Below are positions 21,311-32,698 of a stretch of DNA of 64,000 nucleotides, piece after piece (the first letter of the stretch is position 1; every line of letters begins with the position of its first letter). A program made the translations under genes and the position numbers. The notes under the pieces were generated by a model that was not told the origin of the DNA, ran no database searches, and was given only the letters and a program-made list of their open reading frames with translations. The stretch spans positions 8,804,001-8,868,000 of the forward strand of contig CM040106.1 in assembly GCA_022496805.1 (NCBI GenBank), in the 5' to 3' direction. The DNA comes from Pohlia nutans (lineage: Eukaryota > Streptophyta > Bryopsida > Bryales > Mniaceae).

Positions 21311-22178
21311 TACTCCCCTAGAGTGCACTTTTTCGTATTAAGAATGCTCATAAAGGTGATTTCCGGGTTATCGTTCCGCAGAGACTCTGTGAAGTCAGAA
21401 GTTTCCGGAAACTGACCCGGATTGGTGACTCCTCTCTTCCGGTCACCAATTAACTCCCTTTATTTGTACTAAAACCGGGTCTTCCTTGCTGACTGACCCG
21501 GTTATGGCTAGATCCGGTTTCTGTCCGGGTTGGAAATTTAGCCAACTCTACACGGTCTATCCTAACCACTTAACCCGGTTTTCTTTAACCTTTGTTTTTC
21601 CTCAAAGGGTTCTCCATGTACACTTTTAAGGATGTAGGATTTAAAGGCACACCCTCCCCTACTGATTTCCGTGACAGGGGATTCACCACTTCCTAGTTAT
21701 CCTAACTCAACTCCCTAATCCGGATACTCTCCGTATTTCTCTTCAACTATAGATTTATCCCAAACCCACAGCCGGTCACACAAGCGCAACCCGTTTTCCC
21801 CCTTTTTTCCAAAATACTACAACGACTTGCTAACCGGAATGGACAGTGTCCGGGGTGTCCGGAAGAGATTGAGTTCCGCACGACCCGTTTTACTCTGGCT
21901 TCCGCGTACCCTGTAATTACAAGATCTACCCGGATGCTGGCACCTCTACCGAACTACCCGTCCAGGAGTTCTGAGAAAACCGGAGTACCCCCTCCTACTT
22001 ACTCAGCCGCTAACCCGGATTATCCCCTGCAACCGGGCGTGGAAAATTCCCACATTCAAACGATCCTAACTCCTCCAAATCTTCTACCCGGTCTCTTAAC
22101 TGATTCTACACCAGAGCCCGATTAATCCATCCGGTTACCAAAGGACTAATTGGGCCACTGCTCTGAGAAATAACACAA

Positions 22179-22209
22179 GAAAACACACACACGCACACAC
22201 ACACACACA
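22179..22209. repeat. (CA)n microsatellite
   Basis: About 15 CA/AC units with two interruptions by CG, within the CCGG-rich insertion. Confidence 0.9.
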
Positions 22210-22489
22210 TTTGTAAAAAGAATATGCGCCTCTACTCATTTACACGGAATAGTGGTACACAAAAAGACCCAAGGAATGAAGAACATTCCTTGATAAGAAG
22301 CCACCCCAAACGCCCGGATCCGAGAAATCCTCAGATCCTACATTCCCAGGATCTGGAAATCCGGGAGGCTCTCCCCACGGTTCAGTTTCTATCCTAAACC
22401 GCCACTAACATTTACATCCTAAAAATTCTATACACAAAAAGTCTTCTAATCTACCTACTCAAAAAGCCTACCCTGAGCGGCCAGATCTA

Positions 22490-23480
22490 CTAAATCCGGA
22501 TTACTGATCCCAGACCCCCGGTGGTCTTGGGCAGAGGCTCAACTTCTGTTGGCTGCCCCTCCTGATCTTCCAGATTCTCCAGCACGACTGGAACAGCCGG
22601 TCCGCTCTCTTGCGCTCCATGCTCCGTCTGCTGCTCCTCGTTTGGCTCGCCCTCTTGCGCACTGCCCGGTTGACCGTCCGGGTGACCTCTTGGCCCACCC
22701 TCTGGTCTTTCCTCCCTGCCCGGTTGGGCACCCATCTCCCCCATGTCTCCCTCTGGGTTTAAAAAGTCTGCTAGACTTGCTCCTTTGGGGTTGACTTATG
22801 AACCGGCTCCACTTCCACCACGGGCGGCGAAGTATGCTCCTGCTTGGAACTCCTGGTCCTCAACAGCCTATCCAACTCTCCCGTCTTAGGTGCCTCTGTG
22901 GACAACCGGAAAGTTCCCTGCAACCCATCCCCGGAGCCTACCCTCTCGCCCCGGTTGTTGGTCTCCACTACATCCGGTTCAGGAGGGGCCCTCCGCAATC
23001 ACTTGCTCCGCCAACAACCAGAACTCCACCAATGCCTCCTCCACCTTGTCCGAGTACTCCCGGACGATGTTCTTCACCCAGGCTGTCCCTTCCAATCCCG
23101 GCTGGGTGATCTTCTAGTCGTACAACCGGGCCTTGGTCTGCACCTCCTCTCCTGGTTGGAATAACTGGACCACCTTTGTGATGCATGACCGGCCGGTCTC
23201 CCCCATGCCTCTGATGGTCTCCTCCTGCCCCTGGATGTGCTGCTCTTGCGTCCGGATATGGGCCTCCATCTTCTGGACGTACTCCGTCTTCTTGCGCAGC
23301 TGCTCTTTCTGCTCTAGCATGAGGATGGCCGCCTCGCTCACCTGTTCCCGGCTCCTGTGGAGCCTCTTCAGGAGTTTCCGGATCAGCTCCGGGTACTCCA
23401 GCACGTCATAACTCCGGAGGAGGTTTGTCACCTCCCTCACTATAGCAAATAGGGGAGCGTACCTTTCATTCACCAAATCC
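22490..23480 (-). pseudogene. Coiled-coil segment in the CCGG-rich insertion
   Basis: The minus-strand frame 23114-23476 encodes a helical, Gln/Glu-rich segment (LIRKLLKRLHRSREQVSEAA; KKTEYVQKMEAHIRTQEQHI) typical of a coiled coil. Frames further left (22490-22998) are Pro/Gly/Glu-rich, consistent with a disordered gag-like linker. No ATG in good context and no homologous family was recognised. Confidence 0.4.
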
Positions 23481-23897
23481 AGGCTACCCGGGTCGTCAAG
23501 AGAATGTCCTCTACCGCGAGTGGAGCCTCCTCCTCCTGTGCTTCTCTGGATGGTCCTGCTTCCCGGACTGGCTCCTCTCTCACGGCTGGTCCCTGCTCCC
23601 GGTCTCCCTCAACCCCGGACTCCTCCTAGTCGTCCTCTCCATCGTCTGCCTTCCTGGGACAAGCTCTCCGGTTATTCAACGGAGCGGTCTTCTTCCGGCC
23701 CTGACCCTTCTTCTTCTGAGGCGTGATCTCCCGGATGTCCGGATCTTCCTCTCCGTCGGGCCCGAGGATTAGTTTCCTCTTCCGCTCCAGCTGCTTCCGA
23801 GGACGCACTCGGGAAGGACCTCCCTCATCCGGTTTGGAACGTGCTACCAGATCATGCTTCTTCTTCCTTCTCAGCTCCGGTTGTGGTGATTCCCTCG

Positions 23898-24160
23898 GGG
23901 GGTGCACTGTACTAAACATGTACGAGTATACATGAGTGCACAAAAGGGGTATTAATTTGAACACTACCGTTTCACGTATACATACAATAAACACATTTAG
24001 AACTGAAAATATTCACGTATACTTACACTTAACATATATTTAAAATGGAATACATCTGTATACGAAGGTATTTTAGACATATAGCCTCTCGTATACAGGG
24101 GGTTTTTAGAAGGGGTCATGAACGCACGTGATTCTGAAACACAATGTAGAGTGCACCCCC
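23898..24160. mobile_element. MITE-like element with GGGGGTGCACT inverted ends
   Basis: The left end GGGGGTGCACTGTAC is matched by the right end, whose reverse complement reads GGGGGTGCACTCTAC. The interior is AT-rich and non-coding, unlike the surrounding CCGG-rich DNA. About 155 bp of the right half (24004-24160) recurs at 30206-30360, proving it is a dispersed repeat. The target duplication is unclear. Confidence 0.7.
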
Positions 24161-25081
24161 TGAGGTGATTCCTCCCCCGAATGGTCTTATTCCGGACCCT
24201 CCCTCCGTTTTGTCCTTAACTCCTGTCGAGGTCCTGCCCCACCCGGTCGGCCTTCCTCTCGGTCCTCTCTCCTTGCCTGCCGCTCCTCCCATTGCGGCCT
24301 GATACCACCCGGTTGGCCTACCTCCGGGGGGGTCCTCCTTCTTCTTCTTATCCTCCTCCGGAATGACGTTGGCGCCACCCGGTTGATTACACACCGGATC
24401 TTCTCTCCCCTTCCGGTGTTCCTCCCGGACACTTCCCTTGTCCTGGTTGGGGCGTCTTTGGCAGCTCCCTTTGCTCCGGTTGGGCCATTTCCCTCTCCTC
24501 TGGTTGGGGCGGAGGCCCTGGCCGGTTCCCTGCTTCTCCTTCCGGATGTGCCCCCCTTCGCTTGGCTGGACTCCTCTCCCATAGAATAGGAGGAATCTCC
24601 AACCTCTTCTTCTCATGTTCCGTGATACATCCGTTCTTCTCGTACAAGTGATAGAGCAAAGGAGCAAGCGCACAACCCTTCTTGCTCCCGAGATTCTTTG
24701 CCATTCGCTGGGTATTCCGGTGCACCGAGTACCCCAGTTGATCTGCTTCCGACGGTGCAGCGCGGAGAGGATGCCCCTCGCCAGTGTGACCGTGAGGGTG
24801 GTGGGCTTCTCCGGGTTGAGGATGGGCACCTCGTACTCGAACAGACGCTGCTCCCAAAGATTCAGGCAATCCGCCACCTTGAACCCGTTGTGATCCGAGA
24901 GGAAGATGAAGCGCTCCTTCACCCAATCCGTGTCTCCCTTGTTGCCCGGTTCCAAGTCCTCATTTGTCTCCGGGAAGCCGTATGTGGAGCGCCAATGCTC
25001 CCGAGTCCAAATCCTGTACTTCGCCCGGATGCTCGACCGGAAGGCAGGTGCCATAGCTCCGCCCTCAATTTCTGCCAACAT
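24161..25081 (-). pseudogene. Gag-like globular segment in the CCGG-rich insertion
   Basis: The minus-strand frame starts at ATG 25081 (MLAEIEGGAMAPAFRSSIRA). It continues with REHWRSTYGFPETNEDLEPG, VKERFIFLSDHNGFKVADCL and LTVTLARGILSALHRRKQIN. A frame slip near 24690 leads to GCALAPLLYHLYEKNGCITE and a Pro/Gly/Glu/Arg-rich tail. The order of a globular helical domain followed by a charged disordered tail is reminiscent of plant retroelement gag or mobile-domain proteins, but I cannot name a family. Confidence 0.4.
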
Positions 25082-25119
25082 CTTGGCGTCCTACACATCC
25101 TACACCTTGCCGATGAGCC

Positions 25120-25864
25120 CTATGCACCCAATGGTTGTGAGATCCGTGAGCAAATCCCCGAAGTCTCCTGAGTGCAGCGAAATGGTCGAAGCACCCTCTT
25201 CTCCGGGATTTTGGCCCCTACCTCCCTGCGCGCCATAGCTGCTGCCTCCGGATGCACTTCTCTCTTTCTCAGTGAATGGCGCGTCTCTCTCTCCGGAAGC
25301 ACTCTATCTTTCTCCCGTAAATCACGCGTTTCTCTCTCCGGACGCACTCTCTCTTGCTTCCGTGATGTGCACGTGACTTCCTAGAGTCCCCACGCTTCAC
25401 TCCCCGGGTGCACACTCCCTCCGTTCCGTGAACTCCGCCTAATTTCCTGGCGCTCACTCTTTGAATGCTCACCCTTCTCTAACACCAATCTCCCACTGCT
25501 TTCTCTCCCCGGGCGCTCACTTTCCTCAATTCCCGGGCGCTCAATCTCCTCAAATGTTGGGCGCTCACTGCTCTCTCTCTCTGGTTGCACAATGGAAATC
25601 CTAACACTATCCGGAAACACAAAAGAGGGTGCGCGAGGAGGGCTGGAGGAACCGGGGAGGAATGAAAAGCGAGCCGCCCAATTTAAGGCGGCCGAATTCA
25701 AATTCCGGATTGTGGCCGGGTTCGTTAGGGGCTCGTCCCCCGATGTCCGGTTTCCCATCCGGTTTCATGCCCGGTCCGCCGTCATTCCCAGTTCCGTAGC
25801 GAACACTTAAGCGCGCATGGGAGCACCTCTCTCTCCAAATTAATAAAAAGGCCATCATGGACAC
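25120..25864 (-). pseudogene. Arg/Glu repeat protein in the CCGG-rich insertion
   Basis: One frame from about 25758 to 25120 with a single in-frame TAG at 25381. The product has PERE(T/S)-type repeats (QPERESSERPTFEEIERPGI; RPERETRDLREKDRVLPERE) from a minisatellite seen on the plus strand as CTCTCTCTCCGGA/GGGCGCTCA units. It is probably a disordered N-terminal part of the same gag-like protein. Function unknown. Confidence 0.4.
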
Positions 25865-25989
25865 TACTTCTCCTATTTATGGCGGCTGGGGTTACCCCTT
25901 ACTGCCCTAAAAACCCTAACTACCCGTTTTGAATAAAACGAGGTTCGACATCCATGATTCTCGATTTGTCGATTTAAGGTGCACAACAT

Positions 25990-26692
25990 CACCCAATGTC
26001 AGAGATCAGTCAGATTTCCGTCTCTTCTTCTTATCAGGCTCTTGTCCCGACTCGACAACATCTAATGGTGCACCCTTTACGGCTCTTGCCTTCCTTTTCT
26101 TTGGGGGCGTCTAGGGGGTTGGAGCAGTAACATGCACCAGCGCCTCGAGCTGCTCATCAATACCAGCCCTGTGCTTACTTTGAGTCATCCATAGCCTATG
26201 CACAATAGTAGCGTTAGGCTCCGACTTCAAAAGCACGAACCCAATGTCGACAACATTCTTGCACAATCCTCTAGACAATGTCTTTGATGACATAAGAAGA
26301 CCGTATGTGAGAGCCTCATCGCCTCTCTTTCACAAAAAGAAGGACCTGTGACGGATTCACAACCTCCATTTCCAGGACGTCGTTCCCATTGCTTGGGGTC
26401 ATTCTAACAACCGCATCATTGTCCAAATATTCAACAACAAGGCAGATGTCCGGATGCTCGCCTTCCATTTCGTCCCAATGAAGTCCCCAGTTCAACGCCT
26501 CCTCGCATTCAAAAATTTCAGGAACAGGTTTGTTTTCAAATTCTGCGGATGTCTTAAAGGGCAGATGTATCGCGGACACCAAGCGCTCACAAGACAGTCC
26601 AATTGCAGTGGGCTTTTGCCAATTGGGCGATCCGATCACTGAACCGCTGGCTCCCTAGAACATCCAAGAGGATCAACAGGTCAGGCTCCCTG
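25990..26692 (-). pseudogene. N-terminal exons of the element A long gene
   Basis: A probable acceptor (ATCCATCAG) at about 26693 opens an exon containing NWQKPTAIGLSCERLVSAIH, LNWGLHWDEMEGEHPDICLV and NGNDVLEMEVVNPSQVLLFV. After a slip (26294-26316) it continues LCKNVVDIGFVLLKSEPNAT and, past a TAG at 26111, a basic tail TPPKKRKARAVKG...KKKRRK that looks like a nuclear localisation signal. Its position corresponds to 47816-48292 of element B, which also precedes the DGQH segment. The CCGG-rich insertion begins just downstream. No clear ATG is seen; the start may be in an upstream exon. Confidence 0.45.
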
Positions 26693-28101
26693 ATGGATAA
26701 CAATTAGACAAGCTATACACTTCTGATCTATCTAATGGGGGATCGTCCGATAGGAACAATCCCCCCAGCACGTATGCCAATCCATCCTATCGAGGGATCC
26801 CCCGTTAGAACACGCCATGTCTGCTTAGCAAACGCGTTTTCTGCAGACATCTAACATCTCTATCGAGGGATCCCCCGATAGGAAAAATCCCTACAACACG
26901 TAGTGGGAACTGGTCCTATCGGAGGATCCCCCGATAGAAGACGCGAAACCCACTTAAAGGTGACAAGCGCAATACATCTACCTTGTCTAACGGGAGATCC
27001 TCCGATATGAACAATTCCCCCAGCACGTATGCCAATCCATCCTATCGAGGGATCCCCCGTTAGAACACGCCCTGTCTCCTTAGCAAACACGTTCGCTGCA
27101 GACATCTAACATCTCTATCGAGGGATCCCCCGATAAGAAAAATTCCCACAACACATAGTAGGAATTGGTCCTATCGAAGGATCCCCCGATAGAAGACGCG
27201 AAAACCACTTAAAGGTGACAAGCGCAATACATCTACCTTGTCTAACGGGAGATCCTCCGATATGAACAATCACCCCAGCAGGTATGCCAATCCATCCTAT
27301 CGGGGGATCCCCCGTTAGAACACGCCCTATCTACTTAGCAAATGCGTTTGCTGCAGACATCTAACATCTCTATCGAGGGATTCCTCGATAGGAGAGATCC
27401 CTATCAAACCCTGAACCTCATACCGCATTCACTAAAACCCTAAATCCTAAACCGCATTCACTACATACTTCTAATTAGTGTTGATTAGGTTTAATTAGCG
27501 TTAATTAGGTTTAGTGTCTGAGAGCTAATTTCAGTCTCCAGAGATTGGATTACTCACTATCCCGGCCGTTGCGACGTTGTCTCCTCCGAGGCTGCTTCAG
27601 TAGGCGTTTCTATTTCTTGTATGGATCAAGACCTGCATTCAGCATTGGATCCAAAAGATTTAGTGAACCTGATTCACAATAAAGATCTAGCGTGCATCAT
27701 AGCAATGCTTATTAACCTACATTGTAACAAACCCAACAAACAAGACGTGTCAAGTACAAAAGATTGATTTCCTTTATTATAGCAAAACTAAACGTTCTTA
27801 TAATATAGATACACCCTAGTAACGATAGAGCGCAATAGCAGAGAGTGAGTACTCAACCTTGAATCTCCATTACACAAGATTGATTATAACAAACTAAGCT
27901 AGTAAGAAATTTAGGTCATGTTAAAAAATTCAGGTACAGTTCAAGATGAGAGAGTACTACGCATTGAGATTCCTAGCATGCAGCTCCCCCCATAGCTAGT
28001 TACCAATCGAACAAATAGCAAGCAAGAGAACTACGCGCACAAAACAAATAGTACTTGTGCAAGTAACGAGCATAAGAGTCTATGGGTTTTTAGAACGTAC
28101 C
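26693..28101 (-). other. Probable 5'UTR intron of the element A minus-strand gene
   Basis: Minus-strand donor GTACGT at about 28101 (preceded by GAAGCTTTG) and acceptor ATCCATCAG at about 26693. No coding was seen inside. It contains the 255-bp palindrome array and about 600 bp of plain sequence. The splice sites are inferred by eye. Confidence 0.4.
26725..27395. repeat. 255-bp tandem array carrying A-type palindromes
   Basis: The word CAGCACGTATGCCAATCC starts at 26766 and 27021, and a one-base variant at 27276, giving a period of exactly 255 bp over about 2.7 units. Each unit has four palindromes of the A type (for example 26787-26808, 26860-26881, 26917-26938, 26985-27007). Several are perfect in the CGAGGGATCCC/GGGGGATCCCC variants. 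The array lies between the 5'UTR-like region (28102-28560) and the first coding exon (26692), so in an intron of the minus-strand gene. Confidence 0.9.
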
Positions 28102-28560
28102 AAAGCTTCAGAAGTGCAAGAATTCGTGCAGCGGCCGAGCAGCTTCCGCACAGGGAACGCGCAAACTCCAAGGATGGCGCAAACGCAGCACACGCACGCT
28201 TAACACACACAGAAACTAAGGCGCAAACGGAAGAGAGCGGCGAAAGGCGGAAGAGAGCAGTGGAAGGGAGTAGCGAAAGGCAAGCAGCGGAAGAGAGCAG
28301 AAGGCGCAAACGCAACACACGCACGCTTAAAACACGCACACAAAAACTAGGAGCAAAAGGCGCAAACGGAAGAGAGCAGAAGGTGCAGTTGATGTACAGA
28401 GAGAGCGGAACTGCTACGTGCAAAATCAGAGAGAGCAGACGGAATGCAGGAGCAGCGGGAGTCAAGCGGAAGGCGCGCGCAGAATGAGAGACAACGCAAA
28501 AAAAAATTCACGACTACCCCCCCCCCCCCCAACTGGACCCATCAAAAGACGCCACCCGAC
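28102..28560 (-). promoter_or_regulatory. GC-richer 5'UTR/promoter-like region of the element A minus-strand gene
   Basis: Purine-rich on the plus strand (pyrimidine-rich in the sense direction), with dispersed copies of AGGCGCAAACGGAAGAGAGCAG-like units (28205-28400; given here as AGGCGCAAACGGAAGAG plus AGCAG) and a C12 homopolymer at about 28519. The open minus-strand frame 28031-28465 is Leu/Ser/Cys/Val-rich and has no domain. The location between the AT-rich core and the exon block suggests a promoter and leader exon. Element B has a similar zone at 49900-50370. Confidence 0.4.
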
Positions 28561-28878
28561 CCGTTGAGGGAGACGGGTTGGAGTATAATCATGAATGGGT
28601 GCGTCGCCAAGGACTTGACATTTGACATGACCTGTAGGTACTCAGCATTCAACATCCATCCATGCATGGCCGCTCGGCATGATTTGCAGATTTTGTTGGT
28701 CATTAGTAAACTCATTTCATGGATTTGCTATGATTTATCATAATTCACATATACCTCAATTTCATTTCTATTTCTAGTAATTTCAATGTTCTAATTTATC
28801 CATATTCATCTATTACTTTAGTAATTTACTAGACCCGCAAGGTAGGGTCTGCTTTAATAGTTTTAAAAATATATGCCT

Positions 28879-28916
28879 TAACCCTTAACCCTAAAACCCT
28901 AAACCCTAAACCCTAT
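28879..28916. repeat. Short interstitial telomere-like tract (CCCTAAA)n
   Basis: Five degenerate CCCTAA/CCCTAAA units in tandem. Plant-type telomere sequence, but far too short and internal to be a chromosome end. Confidence 0.75.
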
Positions 28917-30205
28917 TAAACCACCGGTAGATAATGTTAATTACGAAACTGCGAACCTTGCCTTTGGAATACTATACTAATTCTAATTTTTGAATAATTT
29001 TTTTATTCTAATTGATATTCATACTAATATATTAGAATATTTCTAGTTCATACTAAACTAAATAGGTAGATTAGTGTTAGATACACTACTCTACATAAAC
29101 ATGTTGTAAGTTTTTACTGTTGACCAATTTTTTTACCCTCTATATTGGTCAAAATGGCCCGATCTTTCAAAAGTATTGGAATCAATGTCTTTGGTAAAAA
29201 AAAATTCGAGAGTAAAAATCTATAATGTTTTCAAATTTTATAATTATCTGACACTAATCTACCTATTTAGTGTAGTGTATCCATGTGCCATTGTTCCAAA
29301 TCACACCCGCGTTTCCATTTTTTTGTGTCGTCTTGTACTCAATCTGTTCCCTAAATTTGTACATCCCGATAACAAATTTTTTGTATGCTTTGCTCATGAT
29401 TTAATTAATTTTATAGACAGTAACAAAATCCCTTTCGATTCCAACACTTTGATGTCATAGGTCCAAACGCAACGCAAACTCCACACACCCCTCCATGTTC
29501 AGATCTTCCCGACGGTAGAAGAATCACTACCGAGATGCATAACTTTTTTCACCTTATTGATTAATTTACTAGACAGTATCATTCAGTTCTTTCAGGTAAT
29601 GAATAGTTAACTCCTAAGTATAGGTCCTCACCTAAATTCCTAAATTAGAGTACTGCTAAGCTTTATTACAAAATGCAGTCAGCAGGATATTTTGAACTTG
29701 ATGTATGAATTATACTATGTGCACATGATGTTTTTTAGATTCTTTCCATATGGTCATATTTATTATTATTGATTGTTATCACCAAGTATAATATTTGAAA
29801 TTCAAAATTCAAAATTTCACAACAATATGATTACAAATAAACTAATTATTCATTTATTCATACGTGTTGTGATGGGTCGAAATGTAAATAAATACACCAT
29901 AATTAAATGTAGGAATTATTGGAAAATATTTGTTTTGTTGCTAAATCTTATGAATTAGAATGATCTTTTCAACTTTCAAGAGCACTTTTGAACGTCCAAC
30001 TTTAGAAATTTTGTGTGAATCATAGCAATATGAAATGTGCCACAAAAATTTCGGATACCCTCGGCATAATTATGGTAATAACATATACATAATTGTATAA
30101 CTAAATCGTATATAATTATATCATATACTTATACAATGTACAGTTATATAATTAAAACATTCAATACATTTACATCATAATTATAGTATACTTACACTAA
30201 ACACA

Positions 30206-30360
30206 CAAATATTCACGTATACTTACACTAAACATATATTTAAAATAGAATACATCTGTATACAAATGTATTTAGACATATAACCTCTCGAATACAAGGG
30301 GGTTTTTAGAAGGGGTTATGAACGCACGTGATTCTCAAACATAACGTAGAGTGCACCCCC
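30206..30360. repeat. Second copy of the GTGCACCCCC MITE (partial)
   Basis: About 155 bp closely matching 24004-24160, including ACGCACGTGATTCT and ending AGAGTGCACCCCC. The left inverted end was not found, so the copy is partial or its other half has diverged. Confidence 0.75.
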
Positions 30361-31075
30361 CCCGAGTTAAATAAAGGGCTATGAAATAAATGGAATATTC
30401 TACTATGTTATAGTGTACTTGGGGTATATTTTAGGAATATTCTTATAATATTCTTCAATTGGGTTTAAAACACCGTAAATTGCTTCTATAAATTTATAAT
30501 TTTTATCTCGAATGTGAATAAAAGACACCCTATATTTGTTCTCTCATAGTAAATTAAATTTTTGACCGTGACTTCCTTGGGACTAAATCCAGTTAGTCAA
30601 TATACATGTACGTATATATACGTGGTTTAATATATATACAAATTTACTACATATATATACATATACATACACATACGTATATATATATATATATATCTAT
30701 GTATATGTATATATATATATACGTACATATTGTAACAAATATATATAAATATATATATGTATAATTTAAAATAATTTTGTTATACATAATTATATATACA
30801 ATACAATTAGGTTATATTATTATAAATAATAAACATATTAGGTTATACAATGCAATTATAGTATATATCTGGATAAATTACAATTGTATAATATATATTT
30901 GTGTATATATATATGTTTCATACGATACAATTATATACAATTATACAATTGAATATAGGTTATATTATACAATTAATATAAATGTGTATATATATATATA
31001 TATATACATATATTATTGTATATATATGTATATATATGTATATATAATATATACGTATATATACATATATATACG

Positions 31076-31710
31076 TACTAGCAAATTTTGTGTTGCAATG
31101 CAACATAAAACTAAATAAACATGATTAAGAAACATGGACTCGATTGCAAAGATTGATCGAAAGAAATTGAAAAATTTCAATATAGATGAAAATAGTCTTA
31201 CAAAACAGGCAAATGGATAAATATGGATGAAATGATATATGATGAGATATTGTATGATAAGGGATGGATGGAAGATTTGGATGAAAACGTGACGGATTTC
31301 GTGACATAGGGGTCGTGACACTCTGCATTTAGTATAAGAGATATACAATTGTACATATAATTATGTATGATATATATGTATATAACTATATATATAGGTA
31401 TATATTTGTCTATCCCGATATACATACATATATATACGTATATATAGTTGTATATCTATTATATTAAATACACAGTGTCACGACCCCTGTCACGAAATCT
31501 GTCACGTTTTCATCCAAGTCTTACATCCATCGGGTATCATCCAACATCTCAGTATGTATCATTTTCATCCATTTTCATTCATTTGCATGTTTTGTAAACT
31601 ATTTTAATCTATACACAAAATTTTCGATCAATATTCTTTGCACTGGAGTCCATGTTTCTTATTATGTTTATTTAGTTTTGTGTTGCATTGCAACATGAGA
31701 TTTGCTAGTA
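31076..31710. repeat. Long inverted repeat (about 245-bp arms, foldback element)
   Basis: The left arm 31076-31326 and right arm 31470-31710 are reverse complements with scattered mismatches. The left arm begins TACTAGCAAATTTTGTG and the right arm ends in the corresponding complement. Both contain the reverse-complement pair for GTCACGACCCC and CATGTTTCTTA. The loop is about 145 bp of TA-rich DNA. The transcript would form a long hairpin; no coding. Confidence 0.85.
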
Positions 31711-32474
31711 TATATATATTATATATACCTATAATTAATATTATGTATATTATATATAATTTTTATATACCTATACATACATTAAATATTTAAGGTTATA
31801 CAAGTATATATATACATAATAATAAATATACCCTAATAGTATATAAATATGCATATATATATACATACATACATACATATACATGTTTATATGTATGTAC
31901 ATATATATAACCTAACTGTGTAATAGTTGTATATATATAGTAAGATAATTATATATACATGTATATATATAGATGTATATGTACATATATATATATATTA
32001 CATATAATTATATGATATACATATATTTACATATATATACATATATAATTTGATATCACTATATATATATGACATGTATATGACATGTATTTGATATATA
32101 TATACAACTATTATACAATCAGTTGTGTATGCATATATATATATAAATATTATACAATTATGCTATATATATGTACATACATATAAACATATATATATAT
32201 ATGTGTATACAATTAGGTTGTATTATACAATTATGTATATTAGGCTATATTTGTTATTATGTATATATATACTTGTATAACCTTATATATTTATTGTATG
32301 TATAGGTATATAAAAATGATATATAATATACACACAATTAATTATAGGTATATATATGTATATATTTAATATTTATTCATTTATGTATGTATGTATATAT
32401 TTATTGTATATATAGGTATATATATGTATATCTATGTATAATCTTTAGTCATTATATATATAAACTAATAGTAG

Positions 32475-32698
32475 TTAACTCCTAAACGTCTGAACGTGTC
32501 TTTGCAACCAATAGGATACGTTGTATTTTGAATCCACACTAACCTTTATAGGTTTCAATTTAAATCATAAGCTGAAATTTAAATCGCTACGGTTCTAGTG
32601 AGCTATTGAGATTCCAATTTACAGTTTCTCGTTGATAGCAAATTCCGATTTTATGACAATGTATATACTATCCCTAATATGGGACGTTTAGGGGTTAA
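32475..32698. mobile_element. Short MITE-like element with TTAACTCCTAAACGTC ends
   Basis: The left 16 bp, TTAACTCCTAAACGTC, is matched by the complement of the right end GACGTTTAGGGGTTAA with one mismatch. The 224-bp interior is non-coding. Related words occur at 52096 and 52808, so the terminal sequence is dispersed in both AT-rich cores. A target duplication cannot be assigned. Confidence 0.6.

Larger units (their letters stand above)
21311..25930 (-). mobile_element. CCGG-rich insertion with gag-like minus-strand coding
   Basis: From about 21345 to 25800 the sequence is enriched in CCGG-containing words (ACCCGG, CCGGTT, CCGGAT) and has a different composition from the flanking element A exons, which it separates. 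Coding character is on the minus strand: a charged repeat protein (25120-25864), a globular segment (24600-25081) and coiled-coil fragments (22490-23480). No LTRs, RT or TIRs were found. It is most likely a gag-only or decayed retroelement inserted in the element A long gene. The boundaries are approximate. Confidence 0.4.

Noticed and set aside
28031..28465. 144-residue minus-strand Leu/Ser/Cys-rich protein
   Set aside because: Arises from a purine-rich repeated region; no domain, no conservation with the matching zone of element B. Better explained as leader/promoter.
28879..28916. Telomere or chromosome end
   Set aside because: Only about five degenerate units, flanked on both sides by unique sequence.
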